DNA from: Microbacterium sp. Root61
Lineage (GTDB): Bacteria; Actinomycetota; Actinomycetes; Actinomycetales; Microbacteriaceae
Length of the DNA stretch: 64,000 nt
NCBI RefSeq assembly: GCF_001427525.1
Contig: NZ_LMGU01000001.1
Coordinates: forward strand, 2,391,405 to 2,455,404
Direction of reading: 5' to 3'
Shown here: piece after piece, positions 34,222 to 43,017 of the stretch
Layout of the letters: each line of letters starts with the position of its first letter
Numbering within the stretch: position 1 is the stretch's first letter
Program-made: the position numbers and the translations under genes
Notes under the pieces: generated by a model
Databases searched by the model: none
What the model was told of the DNA's origin: nothing
Seen by the model: only the letters and a program-made list of their open reading frames with translations

Positions 34222-35985
34222 GTGTCGCCGACCGTGAAGACCGAGACCACGCCCGCGAAGCCGCGCACCAAGGCACCGGCACTGCCCGAAGCGACGAGCG
34301 AAGCCCTCGATGCCGCCATCGCCCGGCTGAGCACGGGCGCTCGCACGTGGACGCACCTCACTCTCGGGCAGCGCGCACGTCTTCTCACGCGCCTGCACGC
34401 GACCGTGGCTGCCGCGGCCGAGGAATGGGCCGACGTCGCCTCGACCTCGAAGGGCCTCGAGCCGGGGCATCCGCTGCGCGGCGAGGAATGGCTGTCCGGA
34501 CCGTACGCCACCCTCGTGGCGCTGGACGCCTACGAAGCCAGCCTCGCAGCGCTCGCGAAGGGCAAGAGCCCGATCGCGCGCCTGAAGGTCGACACCGCAC
34601 CCGGCGGCCGCGCGCGCGTCCATACCTTCCCGACCACCCCGGTCGACGGCCTGCTGCTGTCGGGCTACACGACCGAGGTCTGGCTGCAGCCGGGCGTCAC
34701 CGCCCGCCAGGCGCAGCGCGAGGCGGGACTCGGCCAGCTGCACCCCACCGAGCCCGGCGGCGTCGGCCTCGTGCTCGGCGCGGGCAACATCACCTCCATC
34801 CCGGTGCTCGACGTGTTCTACGAGCTCCTCGCGAACAACCGGGTCGTGATCCTCAAGGTCAACCCGACCCAGGACTCGCTGGTCCCGATGTACGAGCGCG
34901 CACTCGCACCGCTCATCGAGCCGGGCTTCCTGCACATCGTCCGCGGCGGGGGCGACGTCGGCGGCTACCTCGTGAACCACCCCGACATCGCGCACGTGCA
35001 CATCACCGGCTCGGCGGCCACGTTCGACGCCATCGCGTGGGGCACGGGCGCCAACGGTGCCCGTCGCAAGCGGGAGGGCCGTCCCCAGCTGAAGAAGCCG
35101 ATCACGGCCGAGCTCGGCGGCGTCTCGCCGATCATCATCGTCCCCGGCGTCTGGACCGACGCCGATCTGAAGTTCCACGCCGAGCACGTCGCGACGATGC
35201 GCCTGCAGAACAGCGGGCACAACTGCATCGCCGGTCAGGTCGTCATCCTGAGCTCGGACTGGGCGCAGCGCGAGGCGTTCCTGAAGGCACTGCGCACGGC
35301 CTACGCCGCCGCCCCGCGGCGGCCCGTCTGGTACCCGCACAGCGCGGAGAAGATGGATGCCGCGGCCACCGCCTACCCGGATGCCATCTGGTCGGCGGGA
35401 CACAGCCGCGCGCTGATCGAGGTCGGCCCGAACGACGATGCGACCGCGGTCGAGACGAACGAGTACTTCTCCCCCGTCCTCGGTGTCGTCGCCCTGCCCG
35501 GCAACGGCCAGGAGTTCCTCGACGCGGCGGTCGCCCACGCGAACGACAAGCTCACCGGCACCCTCGGTGCGAACGTCCTGGTCGACCCGGTGACCCAGGA
35601 GGCGCTCGGCGCCGGCTTCGAGCGGGCCATCGCCGACCTCCGCTACGGCGACATCGCGATCAACACGTGGACCGCCTTCGCCTTCCTCACCCCGACCGCC
35701 ACGTGGGGCGCGTACCCCGGCGGGTCCGTCGAGGACGTGCAGAGCGGCATCGGGATCGTGCACAACGCGTTCCTCCTCGACCACGTCGAGCGGTCGGTGG
35801 CGCGCGGCCCGTTCCGCCCGTTCCCGCGCTCGCTCGGTCGCGGGCGGTTCAGCGTGCTGCCCAAGCCGCCGTGGTTCGTCACCTCGCGCACCGGTGCGGC
35901 GGTCAGCGAGGGCTTCACCCGGTTCCGGATGGACGGCAACTGGGCGCGCCTCTCGGTGACCCTCGTCAAGGCGTTCGGAGCGTGA
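34222..35985 (+). CDS. Aldehyde dehydrogenase family protein
   Basis: A 587-residue protein, longer than the usual 480-500, with about 100 extra N-terminal residues. The catalytic cysteine is in NSGHNCIAGQV, the general-base glutamate in AELGGVSPIIIV, and the cofactor loop in HITGSAATFD; the first NAD-site region reads GLVLGAGNITSI. The NC pair replaces the common GQxC signature, placing it in a divergent ALDH subgroup. GTG 34222 is preceded by AAGGAGAG at 34210-34217, and TATGCT at 34189-34194 is a likely -10. The GMC oxidoreductase starts inside its stop (GTGA), so aldehyde formed by one could be oxidised by the other. Confidence 0.87.
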   Translation: MSPTVKTETTPAKPRTKAPALPEATSEALDAAIARLSTGARTWTHLTLGQRARLLTRLHATVAAAAEEWADVASTSKGLEPGHPLRGEEWLSGPYATLVALDAYEASLAALAKGKSPIARLKVDTAPGGRARVHTFPTTPVDGLLLSGYTTEVWLQPGVTARQAQREAGLGQLHPTEPGGVGLVLGAGNITSIPVLDVFYELLANNRVVILKVNPTQDSLVPMYERALAPLIEPGFLHIVRGGGDVGGYLVNHPDIAHVHITGSAATFDAIAWGTGANGARRKREGRPQLKKPITAELGGVSPIIIVPGVWTDADLKFHAEHVATMRLQNSGHNCIAGQVVILSSDWAQREAFLKALRTAYAAAPRRPVWYPHSAEKMDAAATAYPDAIWSAGHSRALIEVGPNDDATAVETNEYFSPVLGVVALPGNGQEFLDAAVAHANDKLTGTLGANVLVDPVTQEALGAGFERAIADLRYGDIAINTWTAFAFLTPTATWGAYPGGSVEDVQSGIGIVHNAFLLDHVERSVARGPFRPFPRSLGRGRFSVLPKPPWFVTSRTGAAVSEGFTRFRMDGNWARLSVTLVKAFGA

Positions 35986-37616
35986 CCGAGCGCGACCCCC
36001 TCACCGCCGACTACATCGTCGTCGGCGCCGGTTCGGCGGGCGCCGCCCTCGCCGCACGACTGAGCGAGGACCCGACGGTCAGCGTGCTCCTGCTGGAGGC
36101 GGGCGGACCCGACAATGCGCTCGAGCTGCACGTTCCCGCAGCGTTCTCCAAGCTGTTCCGCGGCGCGTACGACTGGAACTACGACACCGTCCCGCAGCCG
36201 AAGCTCGAGGGACGCACGGTGTTCTGGCCGCGCGGCAAGACGCTGGGCGGGTCATCCTCGCTGAACGCCATGATGTGGATCCGCGGGTTCGCCGCCGACT
36301 ACGACGGATGGGCCGAGACGGCCGGTCCGCGCTGGTCGTGGGATGCCCTCGTGCCCTACTTCCGACGCGTCGAGCGCACCGAGGATCCCGCCGACCCTAC
36401 GCAGGGCGCCGACGGACCGCAGGCGGTCGAGCACCAGCGCGACCCGCGGCCGCACACGAAGGCGTTCCTGGATGCCGCACGCGAGGCCGGTCACCCCGTC
36501 ACCGCTCCGAATCTTCCCTCCGGTCAGGGGTTCTCCCAGACCATGGTGTCGCAGCACCGCGGCGCCCGCGCCTCGACGGCCGACGCCTACCTGCGCCCGG
36601 CGAAGGGTCGGAAGAACCTGCGCGTGGTGACCGGCGCGCTCGTGCGCCGCGTCACCTTCGACGAGGCCGTCGAGACACCTCGCGCCACCGGCGTCTATGT
36701 CGAGATCGACGGCGTCACCAGGCACGCGCTCGCCCGCCGCGAGGTCATCCTGGCCGGCGGCGCCGTGAACACCCCTCAGCTGCTCATGTTGAGCGGCATC
36801 GGACCGGCCGAGCACCTCGTCAGCCACGGCATCACGGTGCTCGTGGACGCACCCGAGGTGGGCGAGAACCTGCAGGATCACCTCGTCGCCGGGCTCGCGC
36901 CCGAAGCCCGCGGCGGCACTCTGTACGGCGCCGAGAAGGTGGGCCAGCTCGCCAAGTACCTCACCGCCCGACGCGGGATGCTGACCTCCAACGTCGCCGA
37001 GGGGTACGGGTTCGTGCGCACGGCGGTCGCCGAGCGCGCCGGTATGGCCGCCGACCTGCCCGACATCGAGATCATCTTCGCGGCCGCGCCCTACGTGGGT
37101 GAGGGACTGGTGCCACTGCCCGCCGAGGGCATCACGGTCGGCGCGATCCTCCTGCAGCCGCGCAGCCGCGGCACGATCCGCCTCGCCTCCGCCGATCCCG
37201 AGGCGCACGCCGTCATCGACCCGGGCTACCTCTCCGATCCGGACGGCATCGACGAAGCGACGCTGCTCGCCGGCCTCGCGGCGTGCGAGCGGCTCATCGA
37301 TACGGACGCGCTGCGCACCGTCACCACCGGTGGCTGGGTGCAGCCCGAGGGCGGCGAGCGAATGACACCGACCGAACGCGCCGAGATGTCGCTGCGGCGC
37401 TACTCGCACACGCTCTATCACCCCGTCGGCACCGCCCGGATGGGGGAGGATCCCGCCTCCGTCGTCGACCCCGAGCTGCGCGTACGCGGGGTCTCCGGAC
37501 TTCGGGTGGCCGACGCATCCGTCATGCCCACCGTCATCCGCGGCCACACGAACGCCCCGGCCATCGTCATCGGCGAGGTCGCCGCCGACCTGGTGCGGGC
37601 CGCCGCGAAGGCGTAG
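35982..37616 (+). CDS. GMC-family FAD-dependent alcohol oxidoreductase (choline dehydrogenase-like)
   Basis: A 544-residue flavoprotein. It has the ADP-binding YIVVGAGSAGAALAARL at the N-terminus, WPRGKTLGGSSSLNAMMWIRG (GMC signature 1), LAGGAVNTPQLLMLSGIGP (signature 2), and the catalytic pair in LYHPVGTARMG and RGHTNAPAIVIGE. It oxidises primary alcohols to aldehydes; choline is one possibility, but betaine-specific context is missing. It is coupled to the aldehyde dehydrogenase by a GTGA overlap and is convergent with the prolyl aminopeptidase (3-bp gap). Confidence 0.9.
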   Translation: MTERDPLTADYIVVGAGSAGAALAARLSEDPTVSVLLLEAGGPDNALELHVPAAFSKLFRGAYDWNYDTVPQPKLEGRTVFWPRGKTLGGSSSLNAMMWIRGFAADYDGWAETAGPRWSWDALVPYFRRVERTEDPADPTQGADGPQAVEHQRDPRPHTKAFLDAAREAGHPVTAPNLPSGQGFSQTMVSQHRGARASTADAYLRPAKGRKNLRVVTGALVRRVTFDEAVETPRATGVYVEIDGVTRHALARREVILAGGAVNTPQLLMLSGIGPAEHLVSHGITVLVDAPEVGENLQDHLVAGLAPEARGGTLYGAEKVGQLAKYLTARRGMLTSNVAEGYGFVRTAVAERAGMAADLPDIEIIFAAAPYVGEGLVPLPAEGITVGAILLQPRSRGTIRLASADPEAHAVIDPGYLSDPDGIDEATLLAGLAACERLIDTDALRTVTTGGWVQPEGGERMTPTERAEMSLRRYSHTLYHPVGTARMGEDPASVVDPELRVRGVSGLRVADASVMPTVIRGHTNAPAIVIGEVAADLVRAAAKA

Positions 37617-37619
37617 GCG

Positions 37620-38648
37620 CTACTCGGCCACGGACTCCGGCTCGATATCCGCCTCGGGCTCGGGCTCTTCCGCCGCACGGGCGAATGCGTCCGTCGCGTC
37701 GACGAGCGCGCGCTGGATGCCGGGTTCGGATGCCGAGTGGCCGCCGTCGTCGATGATCACGAGCTCCGCCTCGGGCCAGTTCCGATGCAGGTCCCACGCC
37801 GTCATGATCGGCGTGCAGATGTCGTAGCGCCCCTGCACGATGACGGTCGGGATGTGCCGGATCGGCTCGACCCCGGCGATCAACTGACCCTCTTCGAACC
37901 ACCCCTTGTGCATGAAGTAATGGTTCTCGATACGGGCGAACGCGGTCGCTGCGGTGGGCTCCGTCATGGATTCCACCAGCTCCGGGTCGGGGTGCAGCGT
38001 GAGGGTCGAGGACTCCCAGCGGCTCCACGCCACGGCGGCGGGAACGTGCACCGCCGGATCGGGGTCGCTGAGGCGGCGGTGGTACGCCTCGATCATGCGC
38101 GAGCGCTCCAGCACCGGGATCGGCGCGATGTAGTCCTCCCACAGGTCGGGGAAGATCGCGGCGGCGCCGCCTTCGTAGAACCACTCCAGCTCGTGGCGGC
38201 GCAGGGTGAAGATGCCGCGCAGCACGAGCTCGGTGACCGACTCGGGATGGGTCTGCGCATAGGCGAGCGCCAGGGCGCTGCCCCACGATCCGCCGAACAC
38301 CTGCCATTGCTCGATGCCGAGGTTGCGGCGCAGCAGCTCGAGGTCGGCGACCAGGTGCCAGGTGGTGTTGAAGCGCAGATCCGCCTCGGGGGCGCTCATG
38401 TGCGGCGTGCTGCGACCGCAGCCGCGCTGGTCGAGCAGGATGATCCGGTACAGCTCCGGGTCGAAGAACCGGCGCTGCCAGGCAGAAGTGCCCGCGCCAG
38501 GTCCACCGTGCAGGTACACGACGGGCTTGCCGTCGGGATTGCCGCTCTGCTCCCAGTACACCCGCTGCCCGTCGCCGACCAGCAGCATGCCGGTCTCGTA
38601 GGGCTCGATGGGCGGGTAGAGCGCCTCCTGGTTCGATGGGCCGGTCAT
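37620..38648 (-). CDS. pip: Prolyl iminopeptidase (alpha/beta hydrolase, S33)
   Basis: A 342-residue enzyme that removes N-terminal proline. It shows the oxyanion segment VVYLHGGPGAG, LDQRGCGRSTPH, the nucleophile elbow FGGSWGSAL, the acid in QGRYDICTP and the catalytic His in DDGGHSASEPG. The last 15 or so residues are an unusual Glu/Pro-rich tail. The ATG has GGGGAGG upstream and overlaps the metallopeptidase stop (ATGA). Confidence 0.92.
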   Translation of the reverse strand: MTGPSNQEALYPPIEPYETGMLLVGDGQRVYWEQSGNPDGKPVVYLHGGPGAGTSAWQRRFFDPELYRIILLDQRGCGRSTPHMSAPEADLRFNTTWHLVADLELLRRNLGIEQWQVFGGSWGSALALAYAQTHPESVTELVLRGIFTLRRHELEWFYEGGAAAIFPDLWEDYIAPIPVLERSRMIEAYHRRLSDPDPAVHVPAAVAWSRWESSTLTLHPDPELVESMTEPTAATAFARIENHYFMHKGWFEEGQLIAGVEPIRHIPTVIVQGRYDICTPIMTAWDLHRNWPEAELVIIDDGGHSASEPGIQRALVDATDAFARAAEEPEPEADIEPESVAE

Positions 38649-39517
38649 AGGCTCCTCCCCGACACCGTGAAGGTATCGCACGCGGTGGCTCCGTCCTGGT
38701 ACCCGGTGGCGAACCAGCGCTGGCGCTGCTCGCTCGAACCATGGGTCCAGCTCTCGGGATTGACGAAGCCGCCCGATTCCTGCTGAATGTGATCGTCTCC
38801 GACGGTCGCCGCGGCGTTGAGGGCGTCGTTGATCTGCTGCTGGGTCGGCGCTTGCATGAAGGGCACACCGTCCTCGTCGACTTGTTTCGGCAGGTCGGCG
38901 ACCCACGCACCTGCGTAACAGTCTGCCTGCAATTCGGTGCGGACGCCGTTGCTGTCGGGGCCGGTGCCGTTGTTCGGGTACTGCTGCATGACGCCGAGCA
39001 GGTTCTGCGCGTGATGGCCGTACTCGTGAGCGAGCACGTAGAGCTGCGCGAGCGGCCCGGCGGTCGCGTCGTACTGCTGACGCAGCACGGCGAAGAAGGT
39101 GGGGTCGACATAGACCGTCTCCTCGGGCGGGCAGTAGAACGGTCCCGTCGCGTTGGAGGCGGTGCCGCACTGCGTCGGCGTCTCGCCGTCGACGATGATG
39201 AGCTGAGGGGCGCGATAGCCCTCCATCACCCCGGTCCAGTACTGATCGAGGTTGAGGGATGCCGCGGCCAGCCGGCAGTCGTCGCGCGCATTGGCGTCGG
39301 CGCCCGTGTCGCAGTCGGCGATCTCTGACTCGGGTGCGGCGGCAGGCTGCTGGGCGCCGCCGCCGAGGAGACCGGAGAAGTCGCCGCCGGTGAAGATGTT
39401 CAACAGCAGCACGGCGATGGCCCCGAGCCCGACCACGCCGCCGCCGGCGATCGCGGCGCCCCGGCCACGGCGCTTGGCGGTGTTGCCGCCCACCTTGGCG
39501 TTGTCGTTGAATGTCAC
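38645..39517 (-). CDS. Neutral zinc metallopeptidase (YpfJ-like)
   Basis: A 290-residue protein with one N-terminal membrane segment (about residues 22-45) and an extracytoplasmic Zn-peptidase domain. The zinc motif HEYGHH is about two-thirds along, preceded by YCPPEETVYVD and followed by ELQADCYAGAW, the family's third-ligand region. Four or more cysteines suggest disulfides. The GTG start is supported by TACCTT at 39524-39529, six bases upstream. It is cotranscribed with pip. The natural substrate of this family is unknown. Confidence 0.88.
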   Translation of the reverse strand: MTFNDNAKVGGNTAKRRGRGAAIAGGGVVGLGAIAVLLLNIFTGGDFSGLLGGGAQQPAAAPESEIADCDTGADANARDDCRLAAASLNLDQYWTGVMEGYRAPQLIIVDGETPTQCGTASNATGPFYCPPEETVYVDPTFFAVLRQQYDATAGPLAQLYVLAHEYGHHAQNLLGVMQQYPNNGTGPDSNGVRTELQADCYAGAWVADLPKQVDEDGVPFMQAPTQQQINDALNAAATVGDDHIQQESGGFVNPESWTHGSSEQRQRWFATGYQDGATACDTFTVSGRSL

Positions 39518-39528
39518 CTTGTCAAGGT
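39516..39528. promoter_or_regulatory. Perfect 6-1-6 palindrome ACCTTGTCAAGGT over a leaderless start
   Basis: The 13-bp palindrome covers most of the -10 hexamer, the six-base spacer and two bases of the GTG of the metallopeptidase gene. It could be an operator or a chance consequence of the promoter sequence. Confidence 0.35.
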
Positions 39529-39529
39529 A
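39524..39529 (-). promoter_or_regulatory. -10 hexamer TACCTT, leaderless start at 39517
   Basis: TACCTT then GACAAG then GTG 39517 on the minus strand, the same six-base spacing seen at other genes. Confidence 0.5.
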
Positions 39530-39606
39530 CCGGGAGTCACCGCGCGCCGCGGGGCCGCGCGCCGGGCCGGGCCGAGACCGGCTCCTCCCACATGCAGCGG
39601 GAGGAA

Positions 39607-39612
39607 TAGGCT
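39607..39612 (+). promoter_or_regulatory. -10 hexamer TAGGCT, leaderless start of mdh
   Basis: TAGGCT is followed by CGACGC and ATG 39619. The hexamer is identical to that of kynA and of the gene at 54723. Confidence 0.6.
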
Positions 39613-39618
39613 CGACGC

Positions 39619-40641
39619 ATGGCCGACACGCGCAGGCACCGTCCCACGACCGTCACCATCACCGGCGCAGGCGGCCAGATCGGGTACGCCCTGATGTTCC
39701 GCATCGCCTCCGGGGGGATGCTCGGACCTGACCGGCCTGTGCGCCTGCGCCTTCTCGAGATTCCGCAGGGCGTCGCCGGGGCCGAGGGTGCAGCGCTCGA
39801 ACTGCAGGATTGTGCGTTCCCACTGCTGACCGGCGTGGACGTTTCGACCGATCCTGCGGAGGGCTTCGACGGCTGCAACATCGCCCTGCTCGTCGGGGCC
39901 CGACCCCGCGGGCCGGGCATGGAACGGGCCGACCTGCTCGCCGCCAACGCCGGGATCTTCGGACCGCAGGGCGCGGCGATCAATGCCGCAGCGGCCGATG
40001 ACGTGCGAGTCGTGGTCGTGGGCAACCCCGCCAACACGAACGCGCTGATCACCGCGGCATCCGCTCCGGACGTTCCCGCCGACCGGTTCACGGCGCTCAC
40101 GCGGCTCGACCACAACCGCGCGCTCGGCCAGCTGAGCGCGGCGCTGGACACCCCGGTCGGCGAGATCCGCGACGTCACGATCTGGGGCAACCACTCGGCA
40201 TCCCAATTCCCCGATGTGACGCACGCGACCGTCGCCGGCCGCCCGGTGCACGAAGCCCTGGCCGAACGACTCGGCGGCGAAGCAGCGGCCACGGCCTGGC
40301 TGGATGAGACCTTCATCCCCCGGGTCGCGAAGCGGGGTGCGGAGATCATCCAGGTGCGCGGCTCCTCGTCCGTCGCCTCCGCCGCGAACGCCGCCATCGA
40401 GCACATGCACGACTGGGTGCTGGGCACCGCCGACGGGTGGACCTCCGCCGCGGTCGTCTCCCGCGGGGAGTACGGCGTGCCCGAAGGTCTGGTCAGCTCG
40501 TTCCCCGTCACGGCACAGGATGGCGCGTACCGCATCGTCGAGGGCCTCTCCCTCGACCCGCGCGCCCGTGCCCGCCTCGACGCCTCGGTCGCCGAGCTCG
40601 ACGAGGAGCGCGCGGCCGTCCGCGCACTCGGATTGCTCTGA
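39619..40641 (+). CDS. mdh: Malate dehydrogenase
   Basis: A 340-residue NAD-dependent enzyme interconverting malate and oxaloacetate in the citric acid cycle. It has NAD-binding [21 protein letters not shown], substrate-site [36 protein letters not shown] and the catalytic histidine in [11 protein letters not shown], the signature of the actinobacterial/thermophile-like group. The leaderless promoter sets the start. A Na+/H+ antiporter begins 2 nt after its stop, an unusual partner that is probably cotranscribed. Confidence 0.95.
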   Translation: MADTRRHRPTTVTITGAGGQIGYALMFRIASGGMLGPDRPVRLRLLEIPQGVAGAEGAALELQDCAFPLLTGVDVSTDPAEGFDGCNIALLVGARPRGPGMERADLLAANAGIFGPQGAAINAAAADDVRVVVVGNPANTNALITAASAPDVPADRFTALTRLDHNRALGQLSAALDTPVGEIRDVTIWGNHSASQFPDVTHATVAGRPVHEALAERLGGEAAATAWLDETFIPRVAKRGAEIIQVRGSSSVASAANAAIEHMHDWVLGTADGWTSAAVVSRGEYGVPEGLVSSFPVTAQDGAYRIVEGLSLDPRARARLDASVAELDEERAAVRALGLL

Positions 40642-40643
40642 CC

Positions 40644-42377
40644 GTGGAGGACCTGCTGCTGATCGTCCTGCTCGCCGTCGTCGTCATCGCCGTGACGACC
40701 GTGCTGGGGCAGCGGCTGGGCGTGGCTGGTCCCCTGCTCCTGGTGGCGCTGGGCATCGGCGTCGCCCTGCTGCCGTTCGTCCATGTCCCCGAGATCAATC
40801 CGGAGTGGATCCTCGTGGGCGTGCTGCCACCGTTGCTGTACTCCGCCGCGGTGAATCTGCCGGCGATCGAGTTCCGGCGGGACTTCGGCCCGATCGCAGG
40901 ACTCTCGGTGCTCCTGGTGGTGCTCAGCTCGGTGGTGCTCGGGCTGTTCTTCTGGATGGCCGTCCCGTCCGTCGGGCTGCCTTTGGGCATCGCCCTGGGC
41001 GCGATCCTGAGTCCCACCGACGCGGTGGCCACCTCGATCGTCAAGAAGCTCGGCATCACACCCCGCGTCGTGACGATGCTGGAGGGCGAGAGCCTGCTCA
41101 ACGATGCGACCGCCCTCGTGCTGCTGCGCACCGCGATCGTCGCGATCGCCGGCGGGTTCTCGTTCGGCGCCACCGTCGGCAACTTCGTGTGGGCTGTGCT
41201 GCTCGCCCTCGTCGTCGGCGCGATCGTCGGCTACCTCACGCTGCGCCTGCGCGCCTGGGTCGGCAACTCCGCCGCGAACACGGCCATCAGCTTCACCGTG
41301 CCGTTCATCGCCTACCTGCCCACCGAGCACTTCGGCGGCTCCGGTCTCGTCGCCGCCGTCGTCGCGGGCATCGTGACCGGGCAGGGCGCGGCCCGCTGGC
41401 TCACCCCCGAGCAGCGGATGTCGGACACGCTGAACTGGCGCACGATCGAACTCGTCCTCGAGGGCGGCGTCTTCCTCGTGATGGGTCTCGAGCTCAAGGA
41501 CATCGTCGGCGAGAACATCCGCTCCGAGGCGGGCCTGTGGCACGGCGCCTGGCTCGCCCTGTCGGCGCTCGCGATCGTGCTCGCCGTGCGCGCCGTATAT
41601 GTCACGTTCCTCGTGCTGGCGCAGAGTCGACGGGCGCGACGGATGAGCCGCGAGCGACTCGAGCAGTTCGGCGCGCGCATCGACGCGGTCGATCGCTCGC
41701 CGGCGGAGGCGAAGCTGCGAGGCCCTCAGGACCCGGCCCGCCGGGCGCGCCGTCTCGACTCGATGCGGTCCCGCGTCTCCCGTGCCCTCGCCGACCTGGA
41801 CTACTACCAGGCGTCGCCGCTCGGGTGGAAGCACGGCACGATCATCGTCTGGGCGGGCATGCGCGGCGTCGTGACACTCGCCGCAGCACAGACCCTCCCC
41901 CGCGACGGCAGCATCGACAGCCGCGCCCTGCTGGTCTTCGTCGCCTTCCTCGTCGCTGTGGGCAGCCTGATGCTGCAGGGCTTCACCCTCCCCTGGGTGG
42001 TCCGGGCGCTGAAACTGGAACGCGAGGGCGAAGACGGCGAGAGCCGTGAGGAGCAGTCGCGCCTGGACGAGCAGCTGCGGGTGGCCGCGGCATCCGCCCT
42101 GCAGAAGCCGTCGCTCACGAAGCGCAATGGGGAGGCGTTCGATCCGGCCCTTCTCGAACGGATCGGCGCGCGCATGACCCAACCACCGGATGACGAGAAT
42201 TCCGCGGTGGCGAAGGACGCCCTCGAACTGCGCCTGGTCATGATCGAGGCGATGCGCGGCCGGCTGAACGAGCTCTCGCACGGCGGCACGTTCAGCACCG
42301 TCGCCCTGCGCCACGCCCTCGCCGAGCTCGATGCCGACGAACTGAGCCTGCAGCTGCGGCTCCGCGAAGACGACTGA
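40644..42377 (+). CDS. Na+/H+ antiporter, CPA1 (NhaP/YjcE) family
   Basis: A 577-residue protein with about 12 membrane helices in the first 420 residues and a soluble C-terminal tail of about 150. CPA1 motifs are ILSPTDAVATSIVKKLG (TP/DA motif) and GESLLNDATALVL (the ND ion-binding pair), plus GMRGVVTLAAAQTLP late in the membrane domain. A charged cytosolic loop rich in Arg lies around residues 325-385. GTG 40644 directly after the mdh stop is the only start that keeps the first helix intact. Confidence 0.9.
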   Translation: MEDLLLIVLLAVVVIAVTTVLGQRLGVAGPLLLVALGIGVALLPFVHVPEINPEWILVGVLPPLLYSAAVNLPAIEFRRDFGPIAGLSVLLVVLSSVVLGLFFWMAVPSVGLPLGIALGAILSPTDAVATSIVKKLGITPRVVTMLEGESLLNDATALVLLRTAIVAIAGGFSFGATVGNFVWAVLLALVVGAIVGYLTLRLRAWVGNSAANTAISFTVPFIAYLPTEHFGGSGLVAAVVAGIVTGQGAARWLTPEQRMSDTLNWRTIELVLEGGVFLVMGLELKDIVGENIRSEAGLWHGAWLALSALAIVLAVRAVYVTFLVLAQSRRARRMSRERLEQFGARIDAVDRSPAEAKLRGPQDPARRARRLDSMRSRVSRALADLDYYQASPLGWKHGTIIVWAGMRGVVTLAAAQTLPRDGSIDSRALLVFVAFLVAVGSLMLQGFTLPWVVRALKLEREGEDGESREEQSRLDEQLRVAAASALQKPSLTKRNGEAFDPALLERIGARMTQPPDDENSAVAKDALELRLVMIEAMRGRLNELSHGGTFSTVALRHALAELDADELSLQLRLREDD

Positions 42378-42440
42378 CGCCCGCCTCGCCCACCGCGGGT
42401 CGGCAGTTCAAGGCACAATGGACTCCGAGGAGGTGCACGC

Positions 42441-42944
42441 ATGCCCGACACCCAACCGCTTTCGCCCGCCGGATCGACGACGGATGCCGCGGCGCTGCGC
42501 GCATCGGTGGTCGACCATCATCCGGAGACCAATCCCATCGGCGTTCCGCACATCGCCGCCGAGTGCCCCATCTGTTTCAACGAGCTGCAGAGCGATCACC
42601 ACTGGTGGCTGGCCCGCCCGGCCGGATCTCGCCTCGTCGGCCTCGTCGTCGCGCGCGACGACATGCCCTCGGTAGTCGAGCAGCGCAATGAGCTGACCCG
42701 CTTCGGCGTGCCGATCGAGGGGTTCCGTCACCCCGCGCCCGAGGTGATGGAGAGCTGGGAGGTGCGTCTGGTGCGCCTCATCTCCACCTTGCGCAACGGG
42801 GATGTCCTCGTCGTGACCAGCGTGCACGCGCTCGGCCACGACATCGAGGAGGAGACCCGCACGGTCGCCGAGCTGCACCGTCACGGCGTCGTCGTGAAAG
42901 TGCTCGGCCACGGCGGTCGTCACCTGTACGACGCCGGACGCTGA
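42441..42944 (+). CDS. Serine-recombinase-like protein without catalytic residues
   Basis: A 167-residue protein. Residues 62-163 follow the resolvase N-terminal fold: LVGLVVARDD, then VVEQRNELTRFGV, a middle segment, NGDVLVVTSVHALGH and HRHGVVVKVLG. By alignment to gamma-delta resolvase the nucleophile Ser10 falls on Asp, Arg8 on Ala, and the DRLGR motif becomes HALGH, so strand exchange is not possible. No helix-turn-helix follows. The first 60 residues include CPIC and a His/Trp cluster that could bind metal. GAGGAGG precedes the ATG. A regulatory or structural role is possible; function unknown. Confidence 0.65.
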   Translation: MPDTQPLSPAGSTTDAAALRASVVDHHPETNPIGVPHIAAECPICFNELQSDHHWWLARPAGSRLVGLVVARDDMPSVVEQRNELTRFGVPIEGFRHPAPEVMESWEVRLVRLISTLRNGDVLVVTSVHALGHDIEEETRTVAELHRHGVVVKVLGHGGRHLYDAGR

Positions 42945-42980
42945 CGCCGGCTCAGCACAGTCCGATGCTCTGACATCGCT

Positions 42981-43000
42981 CGACGAGGCATTGCTCGTCG
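42981..43000. terminator. Hairpin between convergent genes
   Basis: CGACGAG (42981-42987) pairs with CTCGTCG (42994-43000) around a 6-nt loop, between the stops of the recombinase-like gene (42944) and the alpha/beta hydrolase (43018). No T-tract follows on either strand. Confidence 0.5.
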
Positions 43001-43017
43001 GCACAGCACGGCCCGGC

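Noticed and set aside
33019..35985. Single fused protein running through the transporter 3' half into the aldehyde dehydrogenase
   Set aside because: The first 400 codons are an out-of-frame reading of the transporter (Arg/His/Pro-rich). GTG 34222 with its ribosome binding site is the true start.
39537..42314. Long minus-strand open frame (about 925 codons) opposite mdh and the antiporter
   Set aside because: It is antisense to two well-recognised genes, is extremely rich in Gln, Arg, Glu and Asp, and shows no domain. High GC produces such stop-free antisense frames.
42441..42944. Active site-specific recombinase or resolvase marking a mobile element
   Set aside because: All catalytic residues are replaced, there is no DNA-binding domain, and no terminal repeats or attachment-site duplications flank it.
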